NCBI RefSeq assembly: GCF_007830615.1 | Contig: NZ_VLLI01000013.1 | Coordinates: forward strand, 118,473-182,472 | DNA: 64,000 nt | Direction: 5' to 3' | Origin: Mucilaginibacter frigoritolerans | GTDB lineage: Bacteria > Bacteroidota > Bacteroidia > Sphingobacteriales > Sphingobacteriaceae | Made by a program: the position numbers and the translations under genes | Shown: positions 54,048 to 62,742 of the stretch, piece after piece | Numbering within the stretch: position 1 is the stretch's first letter | How the letters are laid out: each line of letters opens with the position of its first letter | Notes under the pieces: model-generated | Told to the model about the DNA's origin: nothing | Databases searched by the model: none | Seen by the model: only the letters and a program-made list of their open reading frames with translations

Positions 54048-54542
54048 TTATTGTTGAAAATCCTGCGGGTGTATTATTTGTGAACTTTTACTGTAATCAA
54101 TGACAGCTTGTTGCATAGCAGGAGAAAGATTTTTGTATGTTTTTTTAACATGTTCTTTATCAGTTTCTAAATCTGCTCTGTATTTAACAATTTTAGGAGC
54201 ATGTTCCTGAATTATCAGCCTTAAAAAATGATATTCGCCATTATTATTGTCGTTTGCCAAAGCAGTTTCGAGTAATATTCTGCCTTTTTTAAACGATTTA
54301 AGTTTTTCACCAGGTACTTTTAACAAGCCGCCCTTTCTCATCAATAAAGCGCCTTCATAGCCATCTCTTTCACTGAATGATGAGGAACTTAATAGTGATA
54401 ATTCCTGGTTAATATCGTCAATTTTGCCCGATTTTAAAATAGCATAAAAAGCAGTTTTGTCAAAGCTTTGTAATGGCCTTTCACTTTTAGCAATCAAAAT
54501 TGAAAAAACAAAAAGCAATATTAACATAATTCTTAGTTTCAT
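54048..54542 (-). CDS. Small exported protein of the flexirubin locus, function unknown
   Basis: 164 residues with a signal peptide or N-terminal anchor (hydrophobic residues 5-18). The mature part is helical and rich in Lys, Ser and Leu, with a YEGALLMRKGGLLKVPGEKLK-like stretch (about 60-80). I recognise no family, but a small exported protein often precedes darA in flexirubin loci. It is the first gene of the minus-strand operon and has a good -7 element 26 bp upstream. Confidence 0.75.
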   Translation of the reverse strand: MKLRIMLILLFVFSILIAKSERPLQSFDKTAFYAILKSGKIDDINQELSLLSSSSFSERDGYEGALLMRKGGLLKVPGEKLKSFKKGRILLETALANDNNNGEYHFLRLIIQEHAPKIVKYRADLETDKEHVKKTYKNLSPAMQQAVIDYSKSSQIIHPQDFQQ

Positions 54543-54568
54543 GGGTCGATAATTTCAGAGGTAAGTGG

Positions 54569-54576
54569 CAAATATA
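54569..54576 (-). promoter_or_regulatory. Candidate -7 element of the darA/darB operon promoter
   Basis: Minus-strand TATATTTG, an exact TAnnTTTG match, 27 bp before the ATG of the first gene. No clear -33 element. Confidence 0.45.
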
Positions 54577-54638
54577 AATAATAAAGATAATGTTAATATT
54601 AAGTACGCATTTACGCTATGTTTTTAGTAGTTTTCGCT

Positions 54639-54646
54639 TACTTTTG
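54639..54646 (+). promoter_or_regulatory. Candidate -7 element of the reductase/ACP operon
   Basis: TACTTTTG, an exact TAnnTTTG match. It lies about 258 bp before the GTG start at 54904, which would give an unusually long leader, so the assignment is weak. Confidence 0.25.
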
Positions 54647-54903
54647 GAGAGATTTTAATTTTAATATATGGGAATAAACTTTTACTCTTTTAAATCTTTA
54701 CGCCTTGTTGTTACTTATATTACTTATCAAAAGCTTGTAAATAAATTTATTATAAAAGGCTATTATCCGATACAGGCTAATATGATACCTTTTTGAATTT
54801 ATTTGAATACCCTACAGCTAAAGGTAAATGCCGACCCCAATATTTACTTAAATTCATAGCCAGATCAAAAATAAACCCAATAACATAGTTTAACATTCTA
54901 TAA

Positions 54904-55725
54904 GTGTATAAAAATAATAAGCAATTTTCAGGTTCATGGGCCATTATATTAGGTGGGTCAAGTGGTTTTGGTATGGCATCTGTTGAAAAATTGGCGATGC
55001 ACGGGATGAACATTGCTGCGCTTTACAGGGAAACTGCCATCACTGATAGAGCATTAAAAGAAAAGTTTACTGCTCTTGCGGCAAAATACGAAGTTCAGAT
55101 TTTGCCATTTAATATAAATGCACTAGATGTTTTAGGGCGGAATGGTTTTATTGAACAGTTTTCATCCGTTGTTAAAAGTAAGTACTGTGTTAAACTGCTA
55201 CTGCATTCAATAGCACGGGGTAACTTAAAGCCGCTTATTTCAGAAAGCAGTCAATCAGATAAAGGTCAGCCAGAGCTTTCCATTGAAGATATCAGATATA
55301 CCACCTATGCAATGGCTACCAGTATCTTGGACTGGGCCAGAACCATTTTAGATGCTGAACTTTTTGAGGAAGACGCCCGTATTATTGGCCTTACCAGCGA
55401 AGGAGCACATAAATACTGGGATGGATATGCAGCAGTTTCTATTGCCAAGGCATCATTAGAAAGCTTAACTACTTATATGGCAGTTGAATTAAGCAAATTC
55501 GGATTGAAAACAAACCTGATACAGGCAGGTATTACCGAAACGCCATCGCTTAAAATGATACCCGAAAGTGATAAACTGATTGAAGTTGCAAAACAAAGAA
55601 ACCCGTTGGGCCGTATCACAAAGCCCGAAGATGTGGCTAATGTGATTTATCTGTTATGTACTGCTGAAGCTGCGTGGATAAATGGGGCATTAATACATGT
55701 TGATGGGGGAGAGCACTGTAAATAA
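54904..55725 (+). CDS. Enoyl-ACP-reductase-like short-chain dehydrogenase
   Basis: 273 residues. The cofactor motif GGSSGFGMASVEKL (about 18-31) and the active site GYAAVSIAKASL (Tyr-x6-Lys spacing, about 178-190) are FabI-like rather than FabG-like. C-terminal residues ITETPSLKMIPE and VIYLLCTAEAAWINGALIHVDGG complete the fold. It may reduce enoyl-ACP for the saturated alkyl chains of the resorcinol, since a polyene chain would not need reduction. The start is GTG directly after an in-frame stop; the next ATG lies beyond the cofactor motif. Confidence 0.85.
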   Translation: MYKNNKQFSGSWAIILGGSSGFGMASVEKLAMHGMNIAALYRETAITDRALKEKFTALAAKYEVQILPFNINALDVLGRNGFIEQFSSVVKSKYCVKLLLHSIARGNLKPLISESSQSDKGQPELSIEDIRYTTYAMATSILDWARTILDAELFEEDARIIGLTSEGAHKYWDGYAAVSIAKASLESLTTYMAVELSKFGLKTNLIQAGITETPSLKMIPESDKLIEVAKQRNPLGRITKPEDVANVIYLLCTAEAAWINGALIHVDGGEHCK

Positions 55726-55768
55726 TTAAATTACAAATTAAACCTTGTAATACAATTATAGTAATACT

Positions 55769-56230
55769 ATGTATAACGATATTTTAAACTTATTGCCTTA
55801 TAAATCATCATTCAGGTTTGTGGATGCGATTTTGTTTTTGGACGATGATGGCATAAAGGGGGAGTATACCTTAAAAGCAGATTCATTTTTTTATGAAGAT
55901 CATTTTATAGGTAACCCGGTAACACCTGGTGTTATCATTACAGAAATAATGGCCCAGATAGGATTGGTGGTATTGGGGATTCACCTTATTGTAAGCGGGA
56001 AAAAAGAGGAAGAGATAATAATGGACGTTGATTCGTTTCCTTTACTTACCTCAACGGATGTTTCTTTTTTTAAAATGGTTTTACCCGGTGAAAAAGTTAC
56101 GGTAATATCAAAAAAACAATATTTCAGGTTTGGTAAACTAAAATGTTTGGTTGAAATGTATGATGAAGCATCGGAATTAATAGCAAAAGGTATATTTTCG
56201 GGCATAATAAAAAATGCAATAAAAGGATAA
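55769..56230 (+). CDS. FabZ-type beta-hydroxyacyl-ACP dehydratase
   Basis: 153 residues of one hotdog domain: LLPYKSSFRFVDAIL at the start and the active-site segment YEDHFIGNPVTPGVIITEIMAQ (about 42-62) with catalytic His and Glu. It should dehydrate beta-hydroxyacyl-ACP to enoyl-ACP. It lies between the reductase and the ketosynthase (8 bp before the latter), which together form a small type II fatty acid synthase cassette for the alkylresorcinol acyl chains. Confidence 0.9.
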   Translation: MYNDILNLLPYKSSFRFVDAILFLDDDGIKGEYTLKADSFFYEDHFIGNPVTPGVIITEIMAQIGLVVLGIHLIVSGKKEEEIIMDVDSFPLLTSTDVSFFKMVLPGEKVTVISKKQYFRFGKLKCLVEMYDEASELIAKGIFSGIIKNAIKG

Positions 56231-56237
56231 GGCACCA

Positions 56238-57506
56238 ATGAGTAAACGTGTAGTAATAACCGGTTTAGGTGTAGTTGCACCCAATGGTATGAACGTGCCG
56301 GATTTCCTGCATTCAATAAAAAATGGTATTTCAGGTATAAAATATGTTCCTCAGTTCGAAGAGCTAAAATTCAATTGCCAGGTATGCGGTATGCCCCAAT
56401 TTGAATGGGAGCAATTAAGAAATTATATAACTGAAACCAGTTTATATGGATTAAAAGGCAAAGGAATAGCTTTTGGTATTAAAGCAGCCCTTGATGCCTG
56501 GATGGATGCTGGTAATCCAATTGTAAGTGAAGAAACATTATATGAAACAGGTTGCGTTTTTGGTAGCAGTGTTGCCGATACCGATGTTATAAAAAATGCC
56601 ATAACACGTGTTGATGCAAAAGAATCAAAAAAATTGGGCTCACGGGTTGTTGAACAGATTATGAATAGCGGGGTTACAGCATACATATCTGGCAGACTTG
56701 GGCTAGGTAATAAGATTGTTAGTAATTCATCTGCATGTGCTACAGGTACACAAGCTATTTTAATGGGATACGAATACATTAAATATGGCATGGCTAAAAG
56801 AATGGTAGTTGGAAGCAGTGAATATGTTGATTCCTATGTTTTTGGAGCCTTTGATTCCATGCGTGTTTTGTCACGGAAGTTTAATGATCAGCCTGAAAAA
56901 GCATCCCGGCCAATGAGTATTTCTGCGGGTGGTTTTGTGCCAGGTTCGGGTGCGGGTGCGCTTATTCTGGAAGATCTTGATTTTGCACTGGCCCGCGGTG
57001 CCAAAATCTATGGTGAGGTATTAGGTGGAAGCAATAACTCAGGCGGACAAAGGAGCGGTGGTACAATGACTGCTCCTGGAGCTGTTGGTGTGGTAAAGTG
57101 TATAAATGATGCCATTACCGAAGCAAATATTAGGGCCGATGATATTGATTTGATTAGCGGGCATTTAACCGCAACAATTGCTGATAAACAAGAAATTCAA
57201 AACTGGTCGGATGCTTTGGGTAGGAGAGGCGAAGATTTTCCGATGGTAAATTCCTTAAAATCAATGATCGGGCATTGTCTTAGTGCTGCCGGTTCAATTG
57301 AGATGGTGGCAGCTGTATTGCAACTGGAACATCAATTTGTACATCCCAATATTAATATAGAAGATCCTAATCCCGAAATAATAGATTTAATAACCGCAAA
57401 CAATTTACCCACAACTATGGTAAACAAGGAGATTAATGTTTTGGCAAAAGCTAATTTTGGCTTTGGCGACGTTAATACTTGTTTAATAATTTCAAAATAT
57501 AAATAA
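56238..57506 (+). CDS. Beta-ketoacyl-ACP synthase II (FabF-like)
   Basis: 422 residues, the normal FabF length, with the N-terminal VVITGLGVVAPNG motif. The triad is complete: Cys in SSACATG (about 166), His in SGHLTAT (about 308) and His in IGHCLSAAG (about 347). It performs chain elongation with malonyl-ACP. It is followed after 2 bp by an ACP gene, its likely partner. Confidence 0.93.
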   Translation: MSKRVVITGLGVVAPNGMNVPDFLHSIKNGISGIKYVPQFEELKFNCQVCGMPQFEWEQLRNYITETSLYGLKGKGIAFGIKAALDAWMDAGNPIVSEETLYETGCVFGSSVADTDVIKNAITRVDAKESKKLGSRVVEQIMNSGVTAYISGRLGLGNKIVSNSSACATGTQAILMGYEYIKYGMAKRMVVGSSEYVDSYVFGAFDSMRVLSRKFNDQPEKASRPMSISAGGFVPGSGAGALILEDLDFALARGAKIYGEVLGGSNNSGGQRSGGTMTAPGAVGVVKCINDAITEANIRADDIDLISGHLTATIADKQEIQNWSDALGRRGEDFPMVNSLKSMIGHCLSAAGSIEMVAAVLQLEHQFVHPNINIEDPNPEIIDLITANNLPTTMVNKEINVLAKANFGFGDVNTCLIISKYK

Positions 57507-57508
57507 AA

Positions 57509-57766
57509 ATGGATAGAAAAACTATTTTAAGTGAACTAAAAAAAGTATTGGCACCTTACACGGAAAACAAAGAATTGTTAAACGGAATTACCGAAGAAAC
57601 TGATTTGATAAAAGATTTAAAAATCAATTCGGCGAATTTGGTTGATATAATAATAGACGCAGAATCGGCATACAACATTGAAATAGATTTTGACTCAGCC
57701 GAAAAAATGTATTTAGTAGGCAACTGCATTGATGTTATAATGGATAAAATGAATCAATCTGCATGA
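57509..57766 (+). CDS. Acyl carrier protein with an Asn-Ser attachment motif
   Basis: 85 residues, acidic and helical. The pantetheine-accepting serine is in LKINSANLVDIIID (about 45); the residue before it is Asn where most ACPs have Asp. The length and the context between FabF and a phosphopantetheinyl transferase support the assignment. Its stop overlaps the transferase ATG by 4 bp. Confidence 0.88.
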   Translation: MDRKTILSELKKVLAPYTENKELLNGITEETDLIKDLKINSANLVDIIIDAESAYNIEIDFDSAEKMYLVGNCIDVIMDKMNQSA

Positions 57767-58389
57767 TAAGCACAGGCAATGATATTGTAGCCTTAAGATC
57801 AATAAATAAACAACGGACTTGCGAGTATCGTTTTTATTCAAAGATTTTATCTGCTTCTGAGCAGGCACTTTATCAACAGCCTCAACTTAATGAATTACCT
57901 TTTGAACACTATGTATGGTTGTTATGGTCGGTTAAGGAATCGGCCTTTAAATATCTGAAAAGATATAATCAACAGCTTGTTTTTTCGCCCATCAGCATAA
58001 ATACAACAACCATTGATATACTTCCGGATCAACATTATTGCGGAGAAGTTCATTTTAATTCCAACAAACTTTTTTTTAATTCGATCATTAACAATGACTG
58101 GATTTCAACAGTTGTAAATAATGCTGATGATTTTGAAAACGTATTTTCTGATGTACATGTGATTAATGATAAGGGTTATTATGATCAGTCAACAGCGGTA
58201 AGAAAATTTGCTCTTGAAAAATTAAATACTCTTTTTCCGGGAGAGTTGAGGTTAGAAAAGCACCTGGCGGGTTATCCCATTTTAATCAAAGATGACGAGG
58301 ATACCAAGATACCGGTATCATTGGCTCATGATGGTCATTACATTTCCTATTCTTTTAATTTAAATGCCGTTAAATTGCAAGTGAATTAA
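57763..58389 (+). CDS. 4'-phosphopantetheinyl transferase of the pigment locus
   Basis: 208 residues. The two family motifs are present: GNDIVALRSI near the N-terminus (metal-binding Asp about residue 7) and WSVKESAFKYLKR (about 54-66). The order and length fit the AcpS/Sfp superfamily, AcpS-like at the N-terminus with an extended C-terminal half. It should convert the neighbouring ACPs to the holo form. It is distinct from the Sfp-type enzyme of the NRPS block. Confidence 0.88.
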   Translation: MISTGNDIVALRSINKQRTCEYRFYSKILSASEQALYQQPQLNELPFEHYVWLLWSVKESAFKYLKRYNQQLVFSPISINTTTIDILPDQHYCGEVHFNSNKLFFNSIINNDWISTVVNNADDFENVFSDVHVINDKGYYDQSTAVRKFALEKLNTLFPGELRLEKHLAGYPILIKDDEDTKIPVSLAHDGHYISYSFNLNAVKLQVN

Positions 58390-58411
58390 TTTGTTCTAAA
58401 AGAATCGAAGA

Positions 58412-59089
58412 CTACTTTAGTTGTAGTTCTAATTCGCTGGCCATTTTATTTGCAGCTTCTGTATTTTGCAAACGCAATTCCTTAATAATCATTAATAGTT
58501 GTCCGTTCTCCTGTTCATCTTTAAAAGATACTTCGTTTGATAAATTAATAAGCTCCTTTAACCAGCCGTTAACTTTGCAATCTATTACAAGGTGAATTCG
58601 GTCGGTGTTTCCTTTGTTAAATACCTGGTGTGTTAAATTGGCATTTATGTACCAGCAGCTTCCTTCCGTTAAAGGAATACGATCATCTTCAATATAAAAT
58701 TCAACATCAGGGTTTGTTATAATAGGAAAATGCAGACGGGCTTCGCCTTTTTCAAAAGCAAGCTCATTATCACGGTGTGGTTTAATAATGGCTCCAGCTT
58801 GTAAATTTAAAAAACGTACAGCCATTATTGGGCAATCAAAATTGGAGAGCAATTGTTTTACAGAAGGGAATTGCTCCATAAATAAAGTATTCCTGTATTC
58901 GCTGCTGGCCATTAGTTCAGGAATAATATTGATATGACTTCCATCAGGTGAACGTAGAGCAAGGACCGTCCATGAGCCTTCAAAATGATAAGTATTAAAG
59001 TGCGACTGCCAGTTTTTATCTACAGAAAGCAACTCGTTTTGAGTCTCCATGGCGTCAAAGAACAGTGGTAATTTTGCGTAGCGAATCAT
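58412..59089 (-). CDS. Aspartyl/asparaginyl beta-hydroxylase-family oxygenase
   Basis: 225 residues. The Fe(II)/2-oxoglutarate double-stranded beta-helix core is seen: IIKPHRDNELAF (His about 107, Asp about 109), ARLHFPIITNPDVEFYI, LTHQVFN (distal His about 153) and the 2-oxoglutarate Arg in DRIHLVIDC. These enzymes hydroxylate Asp, Asn, Arg or lipid substrates. The gene is convergent with the pigment operon (23-bp gap) and could be unrelated to it. Substrate unknown. Confidence 0.88.
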   Translation of the reverse strand: MIRYAKLPLFFDAMETQNELLSVDKNWQSHFNTYHFEGSWTVLALRSPDGSHINIIPELMASSEYRNTLFMEQFPSVKQLLSNFDCPIMAVRFLNLQAGAIIKPHRDNELAFEKGEARLHFPIITNPDVEFYIEDDRIPLTEGSCWYINANLTHQVFNKGNTDRIHLVIDCKVNGWLKELINLSNEVSFKDEQENGQLLMIIKELRLQNTEAANKMASELELQLK

Positions 59090-59101
59090 GATTTTTTGTT
59101 C

Positions 59102-59590
59102 TTAATTCTCTCTGAGCCAGTTAATCATGTACGGGAAAGGTGGTTTATTAAATTCTTTTGCTTTTTGTTCATCGTAAGCCATCCCTGCCCATTGAAGCAA
59201 TGGCAAACCCACACACCTACCTTCTGTGAAGTTTTGTACCAGGTTTTCGCCGCCACCTTTATATCCATCTGCATGAAAAACAATATGAGGATTAATATTC
59301 AGATACCTGGCTGCAGCATACGACCACGCTAATGCCATCATTTCACCACCCTGATTTTCCTGAGTTGGTGGCAAATTATCATTCATTGTTTCACGGATAG
59401 CAGGAGGCATAGTAGCCAGGTGACCAGCTTCATGTAATATATCGCCTGGATATAATAGTTTTTCAGTGTCAACTATAAGTGCACCGTCTTTCAATTGCAA
59501 GCCGGGTAAAAAAGTGTCGCCATCTATGGGCATTTTAAACACTTTTATGCCTACAGACTCAACAAAATCAATGATCGTTTCCGTTAACAA
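59102..59590 (-). CDS. Hypothetical protein with an HExxH metal-binding motif
   Basis: 162 residues, no signal peptide. DILHEAGHLAT (about 50-60) is a classic zincin HExxH motif, followed by EMMALAWSYAAARYL, in which a Glu could be the third ligand. I do not recognise the family. The start is a TTG at 59590, 15 bp after the stop of the upstream phosphoesterase; the first in-frame ATG (residue 20) is an alternative. It precedes the oxygenase gene by 12 bp, so the three genes at 58.4-60.6 kb probably form an operon. Confidence 0.72.
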   Translation of the reverse strand: MLTETIIDFVESVGIKVFKMPIDGDTFLPGLQLKDGALIVDTEKLLYPGDILHEAGHLATMPPAIRETMNDNLPPTQENQGGEMMALAWSYAAARYLNINPHIVFHADGYKGGGENLVQNFTEGRCVGLPLLQWAGMAYDEQKAKEFNKPPFPYMINWLREN

Positions 59591-59604
59591 AACAAATATC
59601 TGGT

Positions 59605-60558
59605 TTAGGAGGCCATTAATTCTTTTTCCCTTAAACGCAACTCATAAAATGACGAAGTATAAGTTTTGTCATAAGATTGACCTGGAATAAGATATTTAGC
59701 TTTTAAATTGAATTTCTGTTTTTCGTTTTCGAAACTAAAAACTGTTTTGCCAAGCATAAGACCATCCCATGCAGCCTGGCTAACGATTACCTCTTGTTTG
59801 TTTTTATTAGATATTACAGCAGGGCCCTGCAATAGTTTATGATTATGTCCGCTTAAAATAACATCAATATGCTCAGATTCACGGGCAAGTTTTTGATTGT
59901 CTGGAAGGTCTCCCTTTTGTGAATAACCTAAATGTGAAAGACAAACTACCAGATCGCAATTTTCATTTTTCTTTAAAAAAGCAGCCATATTATTTGCACT
60001 GCTTATCGCATCATTATATTTAATACCAGCTATTTGGTGGCCCACACCGGTTATACCTATTTTAAATTTACCAGAATTTATAATAATATAAGGTGCTACC
60101 AGTTTATTTAAGCTACTATTGAATTCATAATTGCAATTCACCAGTTTAAATTTCATGAAAGGAATTAACTGCGCTAAGTAATCTTGCCCCTGTAATAATT
60201 CATGATTGCCGATGGTAGCAACATTATAGCCCATCTTATTCATTAAATCAATTACTTGCTTATGTTTGGTAAAATTGCTGTTGCCATCCAAAAAGTCACC
60301 TGCGTCAAGCAGTATGCCACCGGTTTCCTGGTTCTCAATAAGCGCTTTTAATTTATTAATGCCTCCCATATTATTATAGGTGGCATGTAAGTTCCCATGC
60401 AGATCATTCGTATGATAAATGGTAACGGCATGTCCGGAAGAATGAATAGTATTAATATGCTTACTTATAGAAGCTACTGAGCTCATCGGTTTGTTTAAAG
60501 CCGCAACTCCGGCCATAAATGATATCTGATTAAGAAATGATCTGCGCTGCTTATTCAT
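59605..60558 (-). CDS. Tat-exported 5'-nucleotidase-like metallophosphoesterase
   Basis: 317 residues. The N-terminus has a twin-arginine signal (NKQRRSFLNQ followed by a hydrophobic stretch). The calcineurin-like metal motifs are complete: HTNDLHGNL (about 47), DAGDFLDGN (about 82), IGNHELLQG (about 118), CLSHLGYS (about 208) and SGHNHKLL (about 239). It matches the N-terminal catalytic domain of UshA/CpdB-type 5'-nucleotidases but lacks their C-terminal substrate-binding domain. It should hydrolyse a phosphoester in the periplasm. Confidence 0.9.
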   Translation of the reverse strand: MNKQRRSFLNQISFMAGVAALNKPMSSVASISKHINTIHSSGHAVTIYHTNDLHGNLHATYNNMGGINKLKALIENQETGGILLDAGDFLDGNSNFTKHKQVIDLMNKMGYNVATIGNHELLQGQDYLAQLIPFMKFKLVNCNYEFNSSLNKLVAPYIIINSGKFKIGITGVGHQIAGIKYNDAISSANNMAAFLKKNENCDLVVCLSHLGYSQKGDLPDNQKLARESEHIDVILSGHNHKLLQGPAVISNKNKQEVIVSQAAWDGLMLGKTVFSFENEKQKFNLKAKYLIPGQSYDKTYTSSFYELRLREKELMAS

Positions 60559-60999
60559 AATATTACATTAAGTGTATAAATATATAAATATATAAATATA
60601 TTTTTCCTAAATAAAACATCTTTAATCAGGTTGGTTCATTCTTAATGATATTTAACCATAGGGAAACAATAAAGTAAATATTTAATCGAAATAATCAAAT
60701 TTTTATTCATTAAAGCTATGTTAAACAATATTTTATAAATAAAATGAGGAATTTCTTAAAAGGTCTCTAAATTTAACTTTCAATATGGTTAAATTGCTAT
60801 TTATATTATTAAATAATGGTACAGATTTATTAATAAATATTACTTAAATGATATTTTATTAATTTATATTAAAGTGTTGAAAATAAAATAGTTATAACGC
60901 TTATTTTATCAAAATATTGGAGGAGAAGTAAAAAAAAAGATTTAATATTGATATAGATTTGATTTGAATCTAAATACTCACAACTAAATTTATTGATAT
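60559..60999. other. 441-bp AT-rich divergent intergenic region
   Basis: No gene seen; a short minus-strand open frame (60869-61114) overlaps the real gene and looks random. The left end has three direct copies of TATAAATA (60575-60598). The right end has an exact TAnnTTTG at 60954-60961 near the tail-collar gene start. Confidence 0.6.
60954..60961 (+). promoter_or_regulatory. Candidate -7 element for the tail-collar operon
   Basis: TAGATTTG, an exact TAnnTTTG match 38 bp before the ATG at 61000. A -33 element at normal spacing is not evident. Confidence 0.4.
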
Positions 61000-61545
61000 A
61001 TGGATCCTTTATTAGCGATGATCTTCGCGTTTGGTAGTAATTTTGCTCCTCAGGGGTTTTTATTCTGTTCTGGGCAACTATTAGCCATTTCAAGTAATAC
61101 TGCTGTTTTTTCATTATTAGGGACTACTTACGGGGGAAATGATACTACTAATTTTGCTTTACCCGATCTGCGCGGAAGAGCACCTATTGGACAGGGGCAA
61201 GGGCCGGGTTTAAGTAATTATGTTTTAGGCCAGGCTGCTGGTACTGAGACTGTGCCGATCTTAATAAATAATTTACCATCGCATACGCATACGCTCAATG
61301 CAAATACTGCTGCTGGCACTACTGGTGTTCCGGGAACTACAACATACCTTTCAAAAGGGCCATCAACAGGTTCAGGTCCTAATGCAACTGTTGAGAATAT
61401 TTATACAACAACAGCACCCAATACCACTTTGGCTGCAAATGCAATTGGTTTAACAGGTAGTAGCGTTCCTTTGCCAAATCTTCAGCCATATCTTGCCATA
61501 TCTTATATTATTGCTATGAACGGTATTTTCCCTACACGGAATTAA
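61000..61545 (+). CDS. Phage tail-collar domain (microcystin-dependent-protein-like) protein
   Basis: 181 residues. The tail-collar pattern is clear: IFAFGSNFAPQGFLFCSGQLL (read in pieces, about 9-29), FSLLGTTYGGN, FALPDLRGRAPIGQG and LPSHTHTLNA, ending with QPYLAISYIIAMNGIFP. The central part (about 105-150) is Thr/Gly-rich and variable. Such proteins occur outside phages as MdpB-like secreted or tail-fibre-like proteins. No other phage genes are nearby, so this is not a prophage remnant by context. It begins an operon of three genes. Confidence 0.9.
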   Translation: MDPLLAMIFAFGSNFAPQGFLFCSGQLLAISSNTAVFSLLGTTYGGNDTTNFALPDLRGRAPIGQGQGPGLSNYVLGQAAGTETVPILINNLPSHTHTLNANTAAGTTGVPGTTTYLSKGPSTGSGPNATVENIYTTTAPNTTLAANAIGLTGSSVPLPNLQPYLAISYIIAMNGIFPTRN

Positions 61546-61564
61546 TATCCAAAATTGATCAATT

Positions 61565-62731
61565 GTGATACCAGGGCCAATTAAAATCGGTTTTTTAACT
61601 CCTTATTCAGGTGTATACCCATTTTATGGTAACCATTTAATGGCTGGTATTTTATTAGGCCTATATCCTGATGGAATGCCACATAATGAGTTTCAATTTT
61701 TGCCTGTTTATACTAAACAGGGTGACCCCAAAAGTGTGTTGGAAGCTGTTAATCAGTTGGCTTTTTTTGAAAGAGTTGATATTATTTCGGGGCTTATAAG
61801 CTACAAATCAATTCCGGATATTGTTCCTACTATAGAGAGGCATAATATATTAGCTTTCTTTTTTGATATGGGCGAGTGCGTTCCATATTTTGAGCATTTT
61901 AGCCCGCGAATATTTTATTCATCGCAACAAATTGTCCAATCGCAATATGCTCTGGGCTATTGGGCTCATAAAGAGTATGGCGATGCCGGTATGATGGTAA
62001 TGCCTGTATATGAGGCCGGTTATCATTTAAATACAGCGTTTTATAAAGGCGCTTGCGCAGCAGGATCTGAAATGATGGGTTTACATGTTTTACCCCGGGA
62101 TTCATCAAATATCAATAATTTTAATCTCAGTGCTTTCTTTTCTGAGATTGAAAAAAATCCTCCATCTTATATTCATGCTATTTTCACTGGTGACATGGGA
62201 AATAGGTTTTTGCAATTGTGGCGCCAATCAGATTTTCATAAACATATCCCGTTAACTGTAATTGAAAATATGGCCTATGATGACGTGTTGGAAGATATAG
62301 CAGATTTGGATTTGGAGCTTTTTGCAGCAACCACATGGAACCGCAATTCAGAAATTCATCAAAATAAAGAGTTTGTAAATAAATATGAAAATACCGGTGG
62401 CCAAATGGCTAACATTTACGGTTTATTGGGATACGAAGCCGGCCTCGCTTTAAAAGAAGTAAAACATCATATTTTAAAACGCGATTTTGGTACAGCGGCA
62501 AAGCTGCTACAAAATGAATCTGTAATAGGGCCAAGAGGCGAGCGTAATTTTTATCCTTTATCAGGTTTTTCATTACCAGTAATAGATATTTTCAAGATCA
62601 GTACATCACACAGAAAAATATACAAAACCGTACTAAGTCAGGGCAAAGGGGTAAAATTCGATTCGCCGGATTTTAAAGAAATTCATGAGGAAAGTGTGAG
62701 TGGCTGGCAAAATCCGTACATGTGTATTTAA
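61565..62731 (+). CDS. Periplasmic-binding-protein type 1 (Leu/Ile/Val or amide sensor type) without a signal peptide
   Basis: 388 residues of the Peripla_BP_6 fold: IKIGFLTPYSGVYPFYGNHLMAGI at the N-terminus (read in pieces) and a central MMVMPVYEAGYHLNTAFYKGA. The protein starts directly with the first beta strand and has no signal peptide or lipobox, unlike transport-related members; AmiC-type sensors share this trait. No permease or ATPase is nearby. The start is GTG at 61565, 19 bp after the tail-collar stop, with no ATG available. Confidence 0.82.
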   Translation: MIPGPIKIGFLTPYSGVYPFYGNHLMAGILLGLYPDGMPHNEFQFLPVYTKQGDPKSVLEAVNQLAFFERVDIISGLISYKSIPDIVPTIERHNILAFFFDMGECVPYFEHFSPRIFYSSQQIVQSQYALGYWAHKEYGDAGMMVMPVYEAGYHLNTAFYKGACAAGSEMMGLHVLPRDSSNINNFNLSAFFSEIEKNPPSYIHAIFTGDMGNRFLQLWRQSDFHKHIPLTVIENMAYDDVLEDIADLDLELFAATTWNRNSEIHQNKEFVNKYENTGGQMANIYGLLGYEAGLALKEVKHHILKRDFGTAAKLLQNESVIGPRGERNFYPLSGFSLPVIDIFKISTSHRKIYKTVLSQGKGVKFDSPDFKEIHEESVSGWQNPYMCI

Positions 62732-62742
62732 AATTCAATTTT

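Larger units (their letters stand above)
54543..54903. other. 361-bp divergent intergenic region in the pigment locus
   Basis: No gene seen. It separates the darA/darB operon (minus) from the reductase/ACP operon (plus). It holds an exact -7 match for each direction, at 54569-54576 on minus and 54639-54646 on plus, listed separately. Very AT-rich. Confidence 0.6.

Noticed and set aside
60575..60598. Three direct copies of TATAAATA
   Set aside because: Short AT-only repeat in an AT-rich gap, easily random; not evidence of an iteron origin or CRISPR.
60869..61114. Minus-strand open frame overlapping the tail-collar start
   Set aside because: Lys/Tyr/Ile-rich low-complexity translation of AT-rich DNA, antisense to a clear gene and without recognisable domain.
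61000..61545. Prophage or phage-tail remnant suggested by the tail-collar domain
   Set aside because: No integrase, portal, sheath, baseplate or lysis gene in the window; tail-collar proteins also occur as stand-alone secreted proteins.
61553..61564. 12-bp palindrome AATTGATCAATT directly before the GTG start of the binding-protein gene
   Set aside because: AT-rich palindromes of this size are common and there is no second copy to suggest an operator.
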